Positions 18,311 through 27,482 of a stretch of DNA of 64,000 bases are shown here, piece after piece. Origin of the DNA: Cyanobium sp. (lineage in GTDB: Bacteria > Cyanobacteriota > Cyanobacteriia > PCC-6307 > Cyanobiaceae); assembly GCA_014191755.1 (NCBI GenBank), contig BJHE01000001.1:1-64000 (forward strand), given 5' to 3'. The notes beneath the pieces are model-generated. The model was not told the origin of the DNA. It did not search any database and worked only from the letters and a program-made list of their open reading frames with translations. The stretch's first letter is position 1. Each line of letters opens with the position of its first letter. The translations under genes and the position numbers were made by a program.

Positions 18311-19717
18311 ATGATCGATCCTTCGTCTTTATCGGAACCCATGAGCCTGCTCTCTGTTCAGGGCATGGCTCGGCCGCGTGGTGCTCGCCGGAGCCTCCGG
18401 TTCTTCGCAAGCCTCGCCTGCCTGGGCGTGCTGCTGCCCGCCGGCAGCGGAGCGGCCCTGGCTCAGGCTTACAGCCCCGCCATTCCTGCACGGGTCCGGG
18501 GGCTACCTCCCCGTCTGGCTGCCCTACCTCCGCTGCCACCAGCTGTAGCGAATCCCGTTCTGCAGGCCGAGATCAGCTGCCCAGCGCTTCAACAGAGGGT
18601 GGCGGCCGTGATCGGTGCAGAGGCCGAGGTGTGGAGCGTGAGTGTGGCGGATGCACGTGGGCGCCTGCTGGCCGATATCAACGGCACCCGTTCGCGTACC
18701 CCTGCCTCGAACCAGAAGCTGATCAGCACGGCGTTCGCCCTCGACCGCCTCGGACCGGATTTCCGCCTGGCCACCCAGCTTTGGCGTCTTCCCGATGGCC
18801 GCTTCCGGCTCATGGGGCAGGGTGATCCCGACCTCGCCCTTCCCCATCTGCAGCGCTTTGTGCGGATGACCGCCCTCAGCAGCGGCGCCTCCGCCACCAA
18901 TCCGGTGAGGTTGGAGCTTGCCGAAGAAGACGCCGGCGTCTGGTGGCCCCAGGGTTGGAACTGGGGTGACCGCGGCATGGCTTACGGCGCTCCGGTAACC
19001 CGATTGGCGGTCACCAGCAACACGATTGATGACGCCGTGATGAATCCACCGGCCCGGCTGCGGTCCCTCCTGGACCGCACCGTCGCCAATCAGGCACCCG
19101 GAGCCATCACCTTGAATGTGATCTCGGCCCGGGAGCCGCTTCCCCCGAATGCCGTTCTGGTGCATGAAGAGCCTTCCACCACCATGAATGGTCTCCTCAG
19201 CCTGGCCAATACCGAGAGCCACAACTTCACCGCCGAGGTGTTATTGAGGTCTGCTGCCGGCACCTGGAATGAGCAGGAAGCTGCCCGGCGGGCCACCGCC
19301 TGGCTCCAGAGCCAGGGCCTACCCCTCCAGGGCGTTCGTGTGTCCGACGGCAGCGGCCTTGATCGCTCCGATCGGGTGACCAGTCGTTTCCTCACCGCCC
19401 TGCTGCTGCGGATGGATCAGCATCCCTATGCCCGCTTTTACATGGGATCGATGGCTGTCGCTGGCCAGCGCGGCACCTTGCGCCATCTGTTCAGCGGCAC
19501 CTCCCTCGATGGAATGCTCCACGCCAAAACCGGAACCCTGACCGGTGTTCGGGCGATCAGTGGCATCCTGCAGACCAGCGATGGGCCCCGCTTCGTGAGT
19601 GCGATCTCCAATGGTGCGACAACGCCGAATCGCACGATCGGCAGAGTGATGGCACAGGTGCAGAACGTGTCCCTCTGCTCCAGCACCACCGCCTCGGCCG
19701 ATCTTCGCACTCGCTAG
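18311..19717 (+). CDS. dacB: PBP4-type D-alanyl-D-alanine carboxypeptidase/endopeptidase
   Basis: Trims or cleaves peptide cross-links of peptidoglycan in the periplasm. 468 residues from ATG 18311; ATG 18365 (MARPRGARRSLRFFASLACL) gives a cleaner signal peptide and may be the real start. The serine-peptidase motifs of class C low-molecular-weight PBPs are complete: SNQK (the SxxK serine) near 136, SHN (SxN) near 299, and KTG in HAKTGTLTGV near 403. Other residues in the conserved TNS/SDGSGLDRSDRVTS stretch agree. It runs convergently into the coiled-coil gene with a strong hairpin between. Confidence 0.9.
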   Translation: MIDPSSLSEPMSLLSVQGMARPRGARRSLRFFASLACLGVLLPAGSGAALAQAYSPAIPARVRGLPPRLAALPPLPPAVANPVLQAEISCPALQQRVAAVIGAEAEVWSVSVADARGRLLADINGTRSRTPASNQKLISTAFALDRLGPDFRLATQLWRLPDGRFRLMGQGDPDLALPHLQRFVRMTALSSGASATNPVRLELAEEDAGVWWPQGWNWGDRGMAYGAPVTRLAVTSNTIDDAVMNPPARLRSLLDRTVANQAPGAITLNVISAREPLPPNAVLVHEEPSTTMNGLLSLANTESHNFTAEVLLRSAAGTWNEQEAARRATAWLQSQGLPLQGVRVSDGSGLDRSDRVTSRFLTALLLRMDQHPYARFYMGSMAVAGQRGTLRHLFSGTSLDGMLHAKTGTLTGVRAISGILQTSDGPRFVSAISNGATTPNRTIGRVMAQVQNVSLCSSTTASADLRTR

Positions 19718-19812
19718 GTAAAGACAGCCTGGTAGCGCGAGGATCAGCTCTATCGGAGCTGCGTCGGGATCGCCGAACCCTTGCAGGGATCCGTGGGCTG
19801 TTCGTTCCAAGT

Positions 19813-19839
19813 CCCTGGCGGGTTGGCTTCCCGCCAGGG
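19813..19839. terminator. Bidirectional hairpin between convergent genes
   Basis: CCCTGGCGGG (19813-19822) and CCCGCCAGGG (19830-19839) form a perfect 10-bp stem around TTGGCTT. It lies between the convergent dacB-like gene and the coiled-coil gene and can serve both. There is no T-run on either side. Confidence 0.6.
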
Positions 19840-19864
19840 TCGCGGACTGCCACTGCCGATTGGC

Positions 19865-20812
19865 TCAGCTGGCCATGCCCCGCGCGGCGGCCCGGCGTAG
19901 ACGGCCGGCGGCCCGGCGGGCGCGGTTCAGGGGTTCCTCCTGGTCGGCCGGAACGAGATCGGCGGAGCGGTTCGCCGGCTTGGTGTCGACCGTCTGGAGC
20001 CGGACCAGCTCCCGCCTTCCACCCAACACCACCTGGCTGAGTTCCTTGAGCCGACCTTCCAGTTCCCCCAGCACTTGCTCTGCGTAGTGGTTGGCTCCCT
20101 CCTGAACCGTGGTGGCCTCATGACGGGCCCGGGCGATCAGGGTTTCGCATTGCTGCTGGGTCTGCTGCCGGAACTGGAGGGCATCGTTGTGGAGCCGTTC
20201 CGCCTCGGCCTGGCTGTCGCGCTGAATGCGGTTGCTTTCCTGGCGGACGGCTTCCAGCTCGGCCATCGCCTGCTGCCGGCTGCGTTCATGCTGTTCGAGC
20301 AGCTGGCGATTCCGTTCGGCGGCTTCCTGGTCGAGGTGCTGACGTCGTGCCTGGGCTTCCTGTTCCAGCTGCTGGCGTCGGACGGCGAATTGTTGCTCCA
20401 TCTGGGCCATGCGGGTTTGCAGGTCCTGTTCCGCCAGGGCGGCCTGCTGCCGGCCGGCGAGGATCAGCTGCTCCCCCTGCTGGCGGGCCTGCTCGCGCAG
20501 TTCGCTGCCCTGCCGCTCCGCTTCCTGCCGCACGGAGGCGGAGGCGATCAGCCCCTCCCGTTCCCGTCGGGCCTGGGTCAGGATCTCCTCGGCTTGCTGG
20601 CGGGCCTTCTCGATGAAGCTGTCCCGCTGACTCAGCAGATCCTCAGCCTGGGCGATCTGCTCGGGTAGGGCAGCACGGAGGGCGTCCATCGTTTCGATGG
20701 CGTCCTGCTCGTTGACCAGGCGCCCGCCGCTGAACGGGATGCGGCTGCCTTCGAGAACGATGTCCTCAAGCTGGTCCAGCTGGTCGAGAACGGTGATGCG
20801 CGCCTCGCTCAT
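19865..20812 (-). CDS. Long coiled-coil protein downstream of coaD
   Basis: 315 residues, very rich in Gln, Glu, Arg and Ala. Residues about 40-260 are predicted to be nearly continuous coiled coil (for example IEKARQQAEEILTQARRERE). An N-terminal ordered part precedes it (ITVLDQLDQLEDIVLEG, then SGGRLVNEQDAIETMD), and the C-terminus is basic. The layout recalls DivIVA-like or ATP-synthase-b-like proteins, without a membrane span. The conserved N-terminal pattern suggests a cell-structure or division role, but this is inference. Its ATG is one base after the coaD stop, so they form an operon. Confidence 0.7.
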   Translation of the reverse strand: MSEARITVLDQLDQLEDIVLEGSRIPFSGGRLVNEQDAIETMDALRAALPEQIAQAEDLLSQRDSFIEKARQQAEEILTQARREREGLIASASVRQEAERQGSELREQARQQGEQLILAGRQQAALAEQDLQTRMAQMEQQFAVRRQQLEQEAQARRQHLDQEAAERNRQLLEQHERSRQQAMAELEAVRQESNRIQRDSQAEAERLHNDALQFRQQTQQQCETLIARARHEATTVQEGANHYAEQVLGELEGRLKELSQVVLGGRRELVRLQTVDTKPANRSADLVPADQEEPLNRARRAAGRLRRAAARGMAS

Positions 20813-20813
20813 G

Positions 20814-21305
20814 TCATCCGGGAGGTGATGGCCGATTAAAGAGCCTCCGCAGGTCCTGCGCCACTCCCTCCGGGACCATGTGACTCACATCGCCACCAAA
20901 TCGCGCCACCTCCTTGACCACCGAGCTGCTCAGGAAGCTGTGGTTCACGCCGGTGGCGAGGAACAGGGTCTCCAGGTCCGGATCGAGGCTCTTATTGGTG
21001 TGGGCGATCTGGAGCTCGAACTCGAAATCGCTCAGGGCCCGCAGGCCGCGCAGGATCACGCTGGCGCCGCAGGCGCGGGCGTAGTTCACGGTGAGCCCAT
21101 CGAAACTGCCCACCTCCACTCCCTTCAGGTGGGCCGTGGCCGCGCTGATCTGCTCGAGGCGCTGCTCCAGCGGAAAGGCGGGCTGCTTGAGAGGATTTTG
21201 AAGCACCGCCACCCGCAGGCCGTCGAAGAGCCGGCTGGCCCGCTCGATCAGGTCGAGGTGGCCCAGGGTGAGGGGATCGAAGCTGCCGGGATACAGAGCT
21301 CGCAT
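20814..21305 (-). CDS. coaD: Phosphopantetheine adenylyltransferase
   Basis: Penultimate step of coenzyme A synthesis. 163 residues from ATG 21305, the family's usual length. The nucleotidyltransferase motif [16 protein letters not shown] is at 5-20, and the second signature, [14 protein letters not shown] near 121-134, contains the ATP-binding serines. A longer reading frame reaching 21863 crosses the divergent flavin reductase and is spurious. It is divergent from the flavin reductase with a 58-base gap that must hold both promoters. Confidence 0.96.
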   Translation of the reverse strand: MRALYPGSFDPLTLGHLDLIERASRLFDGLRVAVLQNPLKQPAFPLEQRLEQISAATAHLKGVEVGSFDGLTVNYARACGASVILRGLRALSDFEFELQIAHTNKSLDPDLETLFLATGVNHSFLSSSVVKEVARFGGDVSHMVPEGVAQDLRRLFNRPSPPG

Positions 21306-21363
21306 GGCCAGGGCGGGCGGGGTCATCTCCCTAGAGTCGCTCCAGGACCGCACCGCACGAATC

Positions 21364-21855
21364 ATGACCGACGTCAGCCTCGACGCCGCCGCCAAGAAGA
21401 CCCTGCTTCGGAAGATTCCCCACGGCCTGTTTATTTGCGGCGTGGCCGAGGCTGAGGAGGTGAACGGCTTCACCGCCAGCTGGGTCACCCAGGGGTCGTT
21501 TGAGCCTCCCCTGGTGGTGATGGCGGTGCGGGCCGATTCCACCAGCAACGGCATGATCCGCCGCACCGGCCGCTTCTCTCTCAACGTGTTGCGCGCCGAC
21601 CAGAAAGACCTGGCGGCGGTGTTCTTCAAGCCCCAGGCGGCGGTGGGGGGACGCTTCGATGCAGCTCCTTTCCGCCTCGGCCCGCTTGGCCTGCCGATTT
21701 TGGAGGACGGTTTGGGCGGGGTGGAATGCGAGCTCGTCGGCACGATCGACCATGGCGACCACACCGTGTTCGTGGGGGAGGTGAAGAGCGCCACCCTGCT
21801 ACGGGAAGGCGATGCCCTGGAGCTGGCGGGCACCGGCTGGCAGTACGGCGGTTGA
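21364..21855 (+). CDS. Flavin reductase-like FMN-binding protein
   Basis: 163 residues from ATG 21364 ([17 protein letters not shown]). The flavin-binding split-barrel pattern is visible: [32 protein letters not shown], then [15 protein letters not shown] and [11 protein letters not shown]. Family members reduce free flavin or bind FMN as an oxidoreductase domain. Related cyanobacterial proteins are also found fused to flavodiiron proteins, but this is a stand-alone copy. The natural electron acceptor is unknown. uvrC follows 28 bases downstream. Confidence 0.82.
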   Translation: MTDVSLDAAAKKTLLRKIPHGLFICGVAEAEEVNGFTASWVTQGSFEPPLVVMAVRADSTSNGMIRRTGRFSLNVLRADQKDLAAVFFKPQAAVGGRFDAAPFRLGPLGLPILEDGLGGVECELVGTIDHGDHTVFVGEVKSATLLREGDALELAGTGWQYGG

Positions 21856-21883
21856 GGGGTCAAGCCCCTGCTGGCGCTCCGTC

Positions 21884-24010
21884 GTGACTGCTCGCACCGA
21901 ACTCCCGCCTGAGCTGTCGGGTACCGATCCGTTTCTCGCCAGCGGCGGCCAGGCGTTAGGGCCTTTCCCGGAGCCCTGCCCCCCTTTCAGCCCCGACACC
22001 ACCACAGCACCATCCCTGGCCTCAGCCTCGGGCCCTCCGGTCTTGATCCAGCAGCCGGCCAAGCTCAAGGCCCGCCTGAAGGAGGTGCCTTCCGAACCCG
22101 GCTGCTATCTGCTGCGTGATGGAGAGGACAGGATTCTCTACATCGGCAAGGCCAAGCTGCTGCGCAACCGGGTGCGCAGCTATTTCCAGAGCGGCGGCGG
22201 CCATGCCCATAGCCCTCGGATCGCCCTGATGGTGCGCCAGGTGTGCGAGATCGAATTCATCGTGACCGACAGCGAAGCCGAGGCGCTGGCGCTGGAATCG
22301 AACCTGATCAAGCACCACCAGCCCCACTTCAATGTGCTGCTGAAGGACGACAAGAAATACCCCTATCTCTGCATCACCTGGAGCGAGGCCTACCCGCGCA
22401 TCTTCATCACGCGCCGCCGCCGCTTCCGTTCACCCCTCGATCGCTTCTACGGGCCCTACGTGGATGTAGGCCTGCTGCGCCGCACCCTGGCGATGGTGAA
22501 GCGGGTGTTTCCCCTGCGGCAGCGTCCCCTGCCTCTTCACCGCGACCGCACCTGCCTCAACTACGACATCGGCCGCTGCCCCGGCGTCTGCCAGGAAAAG
22601 ATCAGTTCCGAGGCATACCACCAGGGCCTGCGCAAGGTGGCGATGGTGTTTCAGGGCCGCAACGACGAGCTGCTGGAGTTGCTGCGGGCCCAGATGGAGC
22701 GCTACGCCGAACGGCTGGATTTCGAGGCGGCTGCCCGGGTACGCGACCAGCTGCAGGGCCTCGATGCCCTCTCCGCTGATCAGAAGATGAGCCTCGGCGA
22801 CAGTTCGGTGAGCCGCGATGTGGTGGCCCTGGTCAGCGATGGGCGGGTGGCGGCGGTACAGCTGTTCCAGATGCGGGCCGGCAAATTGGTGGGCCGGCTC
22901 GGATTCACCGCCGACGCGGTGGGCGCCGATGGCAGCGCCCTCGATCCCGGCCGCATCCTGCAGCGGGTTGTCGAGGAGCACTACAGCCAGGTGGAGCCGG
23001 TGGAGATTCCGCCGGAGCTACTGCTCCAGCACCGCCTGCCCCAGCAGGAGCTGATCGGCGAGTGGCTCCAGGAGAGGCGTGGTCGCAGGATGCAGCTGGC
23101 GGTGCCCCAACGCCAGCAGAAGGCCGAGCTGATCGAACTGGTGGAACGCAACGCCGCCTACGAACTGCAGCGGGCCCAGCGCGGCGCCGAACAGCAGCAT
23201 CTCGCCACCGAGGACCTTGCCCAGCTGCTCGACCTGGCGGTGCCACCCCGGCGGATCGAAGGGTTCGACATCAGCCACATCCAGGGCAGCGATGCGGTGG
23301 CTTCCCAGGTGGTGTTCGTTGATGGCCTGCCGGCCAAGCAGCACTACCGCCGCTACCGCATCCAGAGCAGCTCGATCCGGCCCGGCCACTCCGACGACTT
23401 CATGGCGATGGCGGAGATCATGCGCCGCCGCTTCCGCCGCTGGGCTCAGGCCAAGGCCGAAGGGGCGGACCTGGCGGAGCTGCGCCGCACCGCCGACACG
23501 GCCCTCCACACCGGTGGCCTCAACGACTGGCCCGATGTGGTGATGATCGATGGCGGTAAGGGCCAGCTCTCGGCCGTGATGGAGGCCCTGCGGGAGCTCA
23601 ACCTCCACGAGGACCTGGTGGTGTGCTCGTTGGCCAAGCAGCGGGAGGAGGTGTTCGTGCCGGGGGCGAAGCAGCCCCTCGAGAGCGAGGCCGACCAGCT
23701 GGGGGTGCAGCTGCTGCGGCGCCTGCGCGATGAGGCCCACCGCTTCGCCGTGAGCTATCACCGCCAGCAACGGGGCGAGCGGATGAAGCGCTCGCGGCTG
23801 GGGGACATCCCTGGCCTGGGTCCGAAGCGGGTGAGGGATCTGCTGGCCCATTTCCGCTCGATCGATGCGATCCAGCTCGCCAGCCCCGAGCAGATCGCCG
23901 CCGCTCCGGGCGTGGGGCCCGCCTTGGCCAGGCAGGTGTGGGAGTACTTCCATCCGCCCCAGGGAGCCGAGGATGCCCAGGAAGGTGCCCGCTCTGAACC
24001 GGTCGAGTGA
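21884..24010 (+). CDS. uvrC: Excinuclease ABC subunit C
   Basis: Makes both incisions in nucleotide excision repair after UvrA/UvrB have found the lesion. Domains in order: GIY-YIG nuclease ([20 protein letters not shown]), UVR motif ([20 protein letters not shown]), the RNase H-like 3' half ([20 protein letters not shown]), and a C-terminal helix-hairpin-helix pair ([13 protein letters not shown], then [12 protein letters not shown]). The N-terminus is uncertain. GTG 21884 gives 708 residues with an unconserved Pro/Ser-rich leader, while a TTG at 22042 ([14 protein letters not shown]) starts just before the conserved part. Confidence 0.95.
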   Translation: MTARTELPPELSGTDPFLASGGQALGPFPEPCPPFSPDTTTAPSLASASGPPVLIQQPAKLKARLKEVPSEPGCYLLRDGEDRILYIGKAKLLRNRVRSYFQSGGGHAHSPRIALMVRQVCEIEFIVTDSEAEALALESNLIKHHQPHFNVLLKDDKKYPYLCITWSEAYPRIFITRRRRFRSPLDRFYGPYVDVGLLRRTLAMVKRVFPLRQRPLPLHRDRTCLNYDIGRCPGVCQEKISSEAYHQGLRKVAMVFQGRNDELLELLRAQMERYAERLDFEAAARVRDQLQGLDALSADQKMSLGDSSVSRDVVALVSDGRVAAVQLFQMRAGKLVGRLGFTADAVGADGSALDPGRILQRVVEEHYSQVEPVEIPPELLLQHRLPQQELIGEWLQERRGRRMQLAVPQRQQKAELIELVERNAAYELQRAQRGAEQQHLATEDLAQLLDLAVPPRRIEGFDISHIQGSDAVASQVVFVDGLPAKQHYRRYRIQSSSIRPGHSDDFMAMAEIMRRRFRRWAQAKAEGADLAELRRTADTALHTGGLNDWPDVVMIDGGKGQLSAVMEALRELNLHEDLVVCSLAKQREEVFVPGAKQPLESEADQLGVQLLRRLRDEAHRFAVSYHRQQRGERMKRSRLGDIPGLGPKRVRDLLAHFRSIDAIQLASPEQIAAAPGVGPALARQVWEYFHPPQGAEDAQEGARSEPVE

Positions 24011-24145
24011 GTGCGCCGGTTCTGGTTGGTCGGCAGTGATCAGCATCCGCCCTAGCCGCCGCCGACTCAGGAATCGCGAAGGTTTCTCAACCAGCCGATC
24101 CCCAAGGCTGAACCGCCAGGATGGACTCTCTTTGTTGAGCCGCCC

Positions 24146-24529
24146 TTGCAGCCCCTGCTCCGACTGCGGACCCAGCCGCTTGCGGGACAACGGCCCCCAG
24201 GCCAGCACTGGTCCGAAAGCTTGTGCCGGAGCCTGAGCCTGGTGTTGGCCTTAGTTCTGGCGCTCCCTGCGCTGCCCGCGCTGGCATCCCCGGGCCTCTG
24301 CGTGGGGCCTGTCTGCGGTGATGAATTCAGCCGCAGCGCTCTTTACCACTGGCAACTACGACTGCGGGTCAACGACCAACAGGGACACCGCGAGCGCCTC
24401 GTGGTGGATTGCCGCACCGGTGCCCTCAGCCCCCAGCAGGGGCTGGTGGAGCGGGGTTATGCCAGCGCCGTGGCCCGACGGGCCTGCCGGTTGGCAGCCG
24501 AGGGAATGGCTGATCCCATCGATAACTGA
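24146..24529 (+). CDS. Small secreted cysteine-containing protein
   Basis: 127 residues. A hydrophobic signal segment (about 31-47, LVLALVLALPALPALA) is followed by a mature part of about 80 residues with four cysteines (GLCVGPVCGDEFS, VVDCRTG and RRACRLA). An internal start would shorten the leader. The cysteines suggest disulfides in the periplasm. I recall similar short proteins in marine and freshwater Synechococcus but know of no function. Confidence 0.65.
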   Translation: MQPLLRLRTQPLAGQRPPGQHWSESLCRSLSLVLALVLALPALPALASPGLCVGPVCGDEFSRSALYHWQLRLRVNDQQGHRERLVVDCRTGALSPQQGLVERGYASAVARRACRLAAEGMADPIDN

Positions 24530-24536
24530 GCCCTGC

Positions 24537-24641
24537 TTACATCCCGGCCTCAGGGGCATTGCGGCGGAAGAGAGACTCCTCCTGCCAGTGCTTCAGCTTG
24601 GCGACAACGGGGATTTCGAAGAGAAAAACATAGAGATAAAA
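24537..24641 (-). pseudogene. Possible C-terminal gene remnant
   Basis: On the reverse strand 34 codons are open from just after a TGA down to a TAA at 24537-24539. The end (LFEIPVVAKLKHWQEESLFR, then RNAPEAGM) looks protein-like, with a hydrophobic start. There is no start codon, and the upstream sequence becomes AT-rich and non-coding. I do not recognise the source. It is a weak call that overlaps no convincing forward gene. Confidence 0.25.
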
Positions 24642-24918
24642 AATTCACGCTCTGAATGCCGAAAAAACTAGCGATATGGGTTGCTGTTGTCCCTTGAAGT
24701 TGAGACTATAATTCTCCAAGGGTTTTTCCAAGGATTTTACCGGGGTCACGTGCTTGAGGCAGTGGATAAGAGCATAGGGAAATTATAAGATAGTATGCGC
24801 TCTGACCGGCGCTGAGATCGTAAGCCGAAACAGTCCGGCGGCCCTGTCAAGCTCCACAGGGGTGGGCCAGGTTGGATGATGAGTGGCCCCCGGATGGCTG
24901 TCGCGAGGTCCTGGATCG
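24642..24918. other. AT-rich gene-free stretch upstream of the photolyase gene
   Basis: This stretch is visibly poorer in G+C than its neighbours, especially 24620-24790. It contains a perfect -10 hexamer TATAAT at 24707-24712 without a good -35 at standard spacing, a hairpin with a T-run around it, and the direct repeat CCAAGG at 24716-24721 and 24728-24733. No open frame of convincing composition is present. Confidence 0.5.
24691..24727 (+). terminator. Candidate intrinsic terminator
   Basis: CCCTTG (24691-24696) pairs with CAAGGG (24717-24722), extended inward by AG/CT after one mismatch, and is followed directly by TTTTT (24723-24727). The 15-20-base loop is large and contains TATAAT. 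It would end transcripts from the small secreted protein gene. Confidence 0.35.
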
Positions 24919-26790
24919 ATGAACGTCGGCATCTTGATCCTCCAGGATCAACTCTCTCTCTCCCAGTCGGCCCTGAGGGATCTGCTGGACCGGTTGGGCC
25001 CAGCTGAGGCCAAGCGCCAGTGCCGCCTGTTGCTGATCGAGAGCACCGGTGGTCTGCAGCTCATCCCCCTGCATCGCCAGCGGCTGGTGCTGCTCTGGAG
25101 CGCCCAGCGCCACTTCGTGGCCGAGCTGCGCCAGGCGGGCTGGCAGGTGGACCACCGCGAGGCGGAAAGCTTCGGGGTTGCCTTGCGTGCCTGGTGCGCG
25201 GAGCACGGCATCACGGAGCTCCACGCGATGGAGCCGGCCGACCGGCCGGTTCGTGAGGTCCTGGAGCGGATCATCAGCCGCTGGGAAGGCTCCAATCCTG
25301 ATCCAACAACTCCTGATCCAACAGATTCCAACCCAACAGGTACGAATCAGACCAGTCCAGAACAGACCAGTCCAGAACAGAGCCGTGTCGAACTGACGGG
25401 TCTCGATCAACAAACTCTCGATCAGACCAGGCTCGATCAGATCAGCGGCGCTGATCCAGGCCCCGGTGTGTCCCGATCAAGGCCGCCAACCTCAGCACGG
25501 TTCCAGGACGGTTCGCCAGGATCCCCGGTTGGCCCGCCGCGGCCTCCCCTGTCCTCGGCACCCACCCTGATCTGGCATCCCTCCAACGCCTTTCTGTGGA
25601 GCCGCGAGGACTTCGCCACTTGGGCCCATGGCCGCCGCCAGCTGCGCATGGAGCTCTTCTATCGCGAGGGGCGGCGGCGCTTCGGCGTGTTGATGCAAGG
25701 GGAGGGGCCCAGCGCCACGCCCCTCGGCGGCCAATGGAACTACGACCACGACAACCGCCGCCCCCCCACCAAGGGGCTGGCCGGTCCAGCGCCGCTGTGG
25801 TTTGAGCCGGACGTCATCACCCTGGAGGTGATCGCCAAGGTGCGGCGGCTCGATTCCAGTCGGGCCAGCAGCGGGCTCGCTCCACTGCCCGGAGATCTGG
25901 AGCCCTTCGGCTGGGCGGTGAGCCGCCAGCAAGCCCTGGCGGTGCTGGAGCACTTCATTGCCACCCGCCTTGCCGGCTTCGGCCCTTATCAGGATGCGAT
26001 GGTGAGCGGCCAGCCCACCCTCTGGCATTCGCTGCTCTCCCCCTTCATCAACCTCGGGTTGCTGCATCCGCTTGAGGTGATCGAGCGTCTGGAGCAGGTC
26101 GGCCGCCAGCCGGTTGAATCCTCACCAGCCGCTCCCAACGCCGTGCCGCTGGCCAGCCTGGAGGGCGTGATCCGCCAAATCCTGGGCTGGCGGGAATACA
26201 CCCACGGCCTGTACCACTGGCTCGGCCCCACCTATCCGCACCTCAATCATTTTCAGGCCTCCAGGCCCCTGCCGGCCTGGTTGGAACAACTCGGCTGCAG
26301 CGGCATGGCCTGCATGGACACGGTGCTGGCCGAGCTGAAGGTCACGGGCTACGCCCACCACATCCAACGGCTGATGGTGCTCGCCAACTACGGCCTCCTG
26401 GCCGGCCTCGATCCCCAGGCCCTCACCACCTGGTTCCACCACCAGTTCATTGATGGCCACGACTGGGTGATGCAGACCAATGTGATCGGCATGGGGCTGT
26501 TCGCCGACGGTGGCCGGCTGGCCAGCAAGCCGTATGCCGCCAGTGGCAACTACATCAATCGCATGTCCACCTATTGCAAGGGCTGCCGCTTCAATGTGAA
26601 GCAACGCAGCGGAACCGATTCCTGCCCGTTCAACAGCCTCTACTGGGATTTTCTCGCCCGCCACGCCGCGCAACTCCGCGCCAATCCCCGCATGGGTCTT
26701 GTGATCAAGCAACTCGACCGCCTTCCGCCTGAGGAACTCGACGCGATCCGAGCCACGGCAGCGGCCCACCTCATGGCCCAGGCCCCCTGA
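24919..26790 (+). CDS. Iron-sulfur photolyase/cryptochrome (FeS-BCP family) with repeat insertion
   Basis: Related to the bacterial (6-4) photolyases that repair UV lesions with light, FAD and a [4Fe-4S] cluster. 623 residues from ATG 24919 (MNVGILILQDQLSLSQSAL); a normal member has about 510. The N-terminal Rossmann part (about 1-120) is followed by an insertion at about 125-214 built on a 15-base repeat. The conserved body resumes with TLIWHPSNAFLWSREDF, GGQWNYDHDNRRPP and RQILGWREYTHGLYHW. Cluster cysteines are in TYCKGCRFNV and SCPFNSLYW near the end, with the fourth earlier at CSGMACMDTV. Function probably survives because the insertion lies in a surface linker region. Confidence 0.88.
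   Translation: MNVGILILQDQLSLSQSALRDLLDRLGPAEAKRQCRLLLIESTGGLQLIPLHRQRLVLLWSAQRHFVAELRQAGWQVDHREAESFGVALRAWCAEHGITELHAMEPADRPVREVLERIISRWEGSNPDPTTPDPTDSNPTGTNQTSPEQTSPEQSRVELTGLDQQTLDQTRLDQISGADPGPGVSRSRPPTSARFQDGSPGSPVGPPRPPLSSAPTLIWHPSNAFLWSREDFATWAHGRRQLRMELFYREGRRRFGVLMQGEGPSATPLGGQWNYDHDNRRPPTKGLAGPAPLWFEPDVITLEVIAKVRRLDSSRASSGLAPLPGDLEPFGWAVSRQQALAVLEHFIATRLAGFGPYQDAMVSGQPTLWHSLLSPFINLGLLHPLEVIERLEQVGRQPVESSPAAPNAVPLASLEGVIRQILGWREYTHGLYHWLGPTYPHLNHFQASRPLPAWLEQLGCSGMACMDTVLAELKVTGYAHHIQRLMVLANYGLLAGLDPQALTTWFHHQFIDGHDWVMQTNVIGMGLFADGGRLASKPYAASGNYINRMSTYCKGCRFNVKQRSGTDSCPFNSLYWDFLARHAAQLRANPRMGLVIKQLDRLPPEELDAIRATAAAHLMAQAP
25296..25439 (+). repeat. 15-base minisatellite inside the photolyase-like gene
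   Basis: Three sub-arrays share a 15-base period. TCCTGATCCAACA occurs at 25296-25308 and 25311-25323. ACCAGTCCAGAACAG is repeated exactly at 25351-25365 and 25366-25380. CTCGATCA recurs at 25402, 25417 and 25432. The period equals five codons, so copy-number change keeps the frame. The encoded peptide is Pro/Thr/Gln/Asp rich and lacks predicted structure. Confidence 0.85.
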
Positions 26791-26843
26791 CCCCGTCCTC
26801 GACGGGCTGACCCCCTAGCGTGAGGAGGATCTGTTCGCGGCCG

Positions 26844-27482
26844 ATGCTCCTGGCCTTCACCTGGCCCCCGGAGGCCTACCTCTGGTTCAAGACCCTCCAC
26901 ATCGTGGGGGTGGTGGTGTGGTTCGCCGGACTCTTTTATCTGGTACGCCTGTTCATTTACCACCGCGAGGCAGCTGAATTGGAGCCCCCGATCCGGGCGG
27001 CCTTCGAGGCTCAGTATTCGCTGATGGAGCGGCGCCTGGCCAATATCATTACCACCCCTGGCATGGCGGTGGCGGTGGCGATGGCGATGGGCTTGCTCAG
27101 CGTGAACCCCGCCTGGCTTCACCAGGGCTGGATGCACGCCAAGCTGGCCTTCGTGGCGGCGCTACTGGCTTACCACGCCTTCTGTTATCGGTTGATGGGC
27201 CAGCTGCAGAGCGGGTACTGCACCTGGAGTGGCCGTCAGTTGCGGGCACTCAACGAACTGCCCACCCTGCTGCTGGTGATGGTGGTGATGCTGGTGGTGT
27301 TCAAAAACCAGTTCCCTACTGGCGCCGCCACTTGGTTCTTGGTGGCCCTGGTGATCGCGATGGCGGCCTCGATTCAGTTCTACGCCCGCTGGCGCCGTCT
27401 GCGGAGCGAGAAAGAGGCTGAGACCGCCCGAATGGCTGCTGTCATCGTGAGCGACGGGGAAAGGAGCAGTGCTGCGGGCTGA
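26844..27482 (+). CDS. hemJ: Protoporphyrinogen IX oxidase HemJ
   Basis: Membrane enzyme that oxidises protoporphyrinogen IX to protoporphyrin IX for haem and chlorophyll synthesis in cyanobacteria. 212 residues from ATG 26844. Four transmembrane segments are apparent: around YLWFKTLHIVGVVVWFAGLF, the Ala/Val-rich MAVAVAMAMGLL, LAFVAALLAYHAF, and the pair LLLVMVVMLVVF and WFLVALVIAMAA. The conserved His of LHIVG and the Arg/His of LFIYHREA agree with the family. The charged C-terminal tail overlaps the PHP gene by 14 bases. Confidence 0.88.
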   Translation: MLLAFTWPPEAYLWFKTLHIVGVVVWFAGLFYLVRLFIYHREAAELEPPIRAAFEAQYSLMERRLANIITTPGMAVAVAMAMGLLSVNPAWLHQGWMHAKLAFVAALLAYHAFCYRLMGQLQSGYCTWSGRQLRALNELPTLLLVMVVMLVVFKNQFPTGAATWFLVALVIAMAASIQFYARWRRLRSEKEAETARMAAVIVSDGERSSAAG

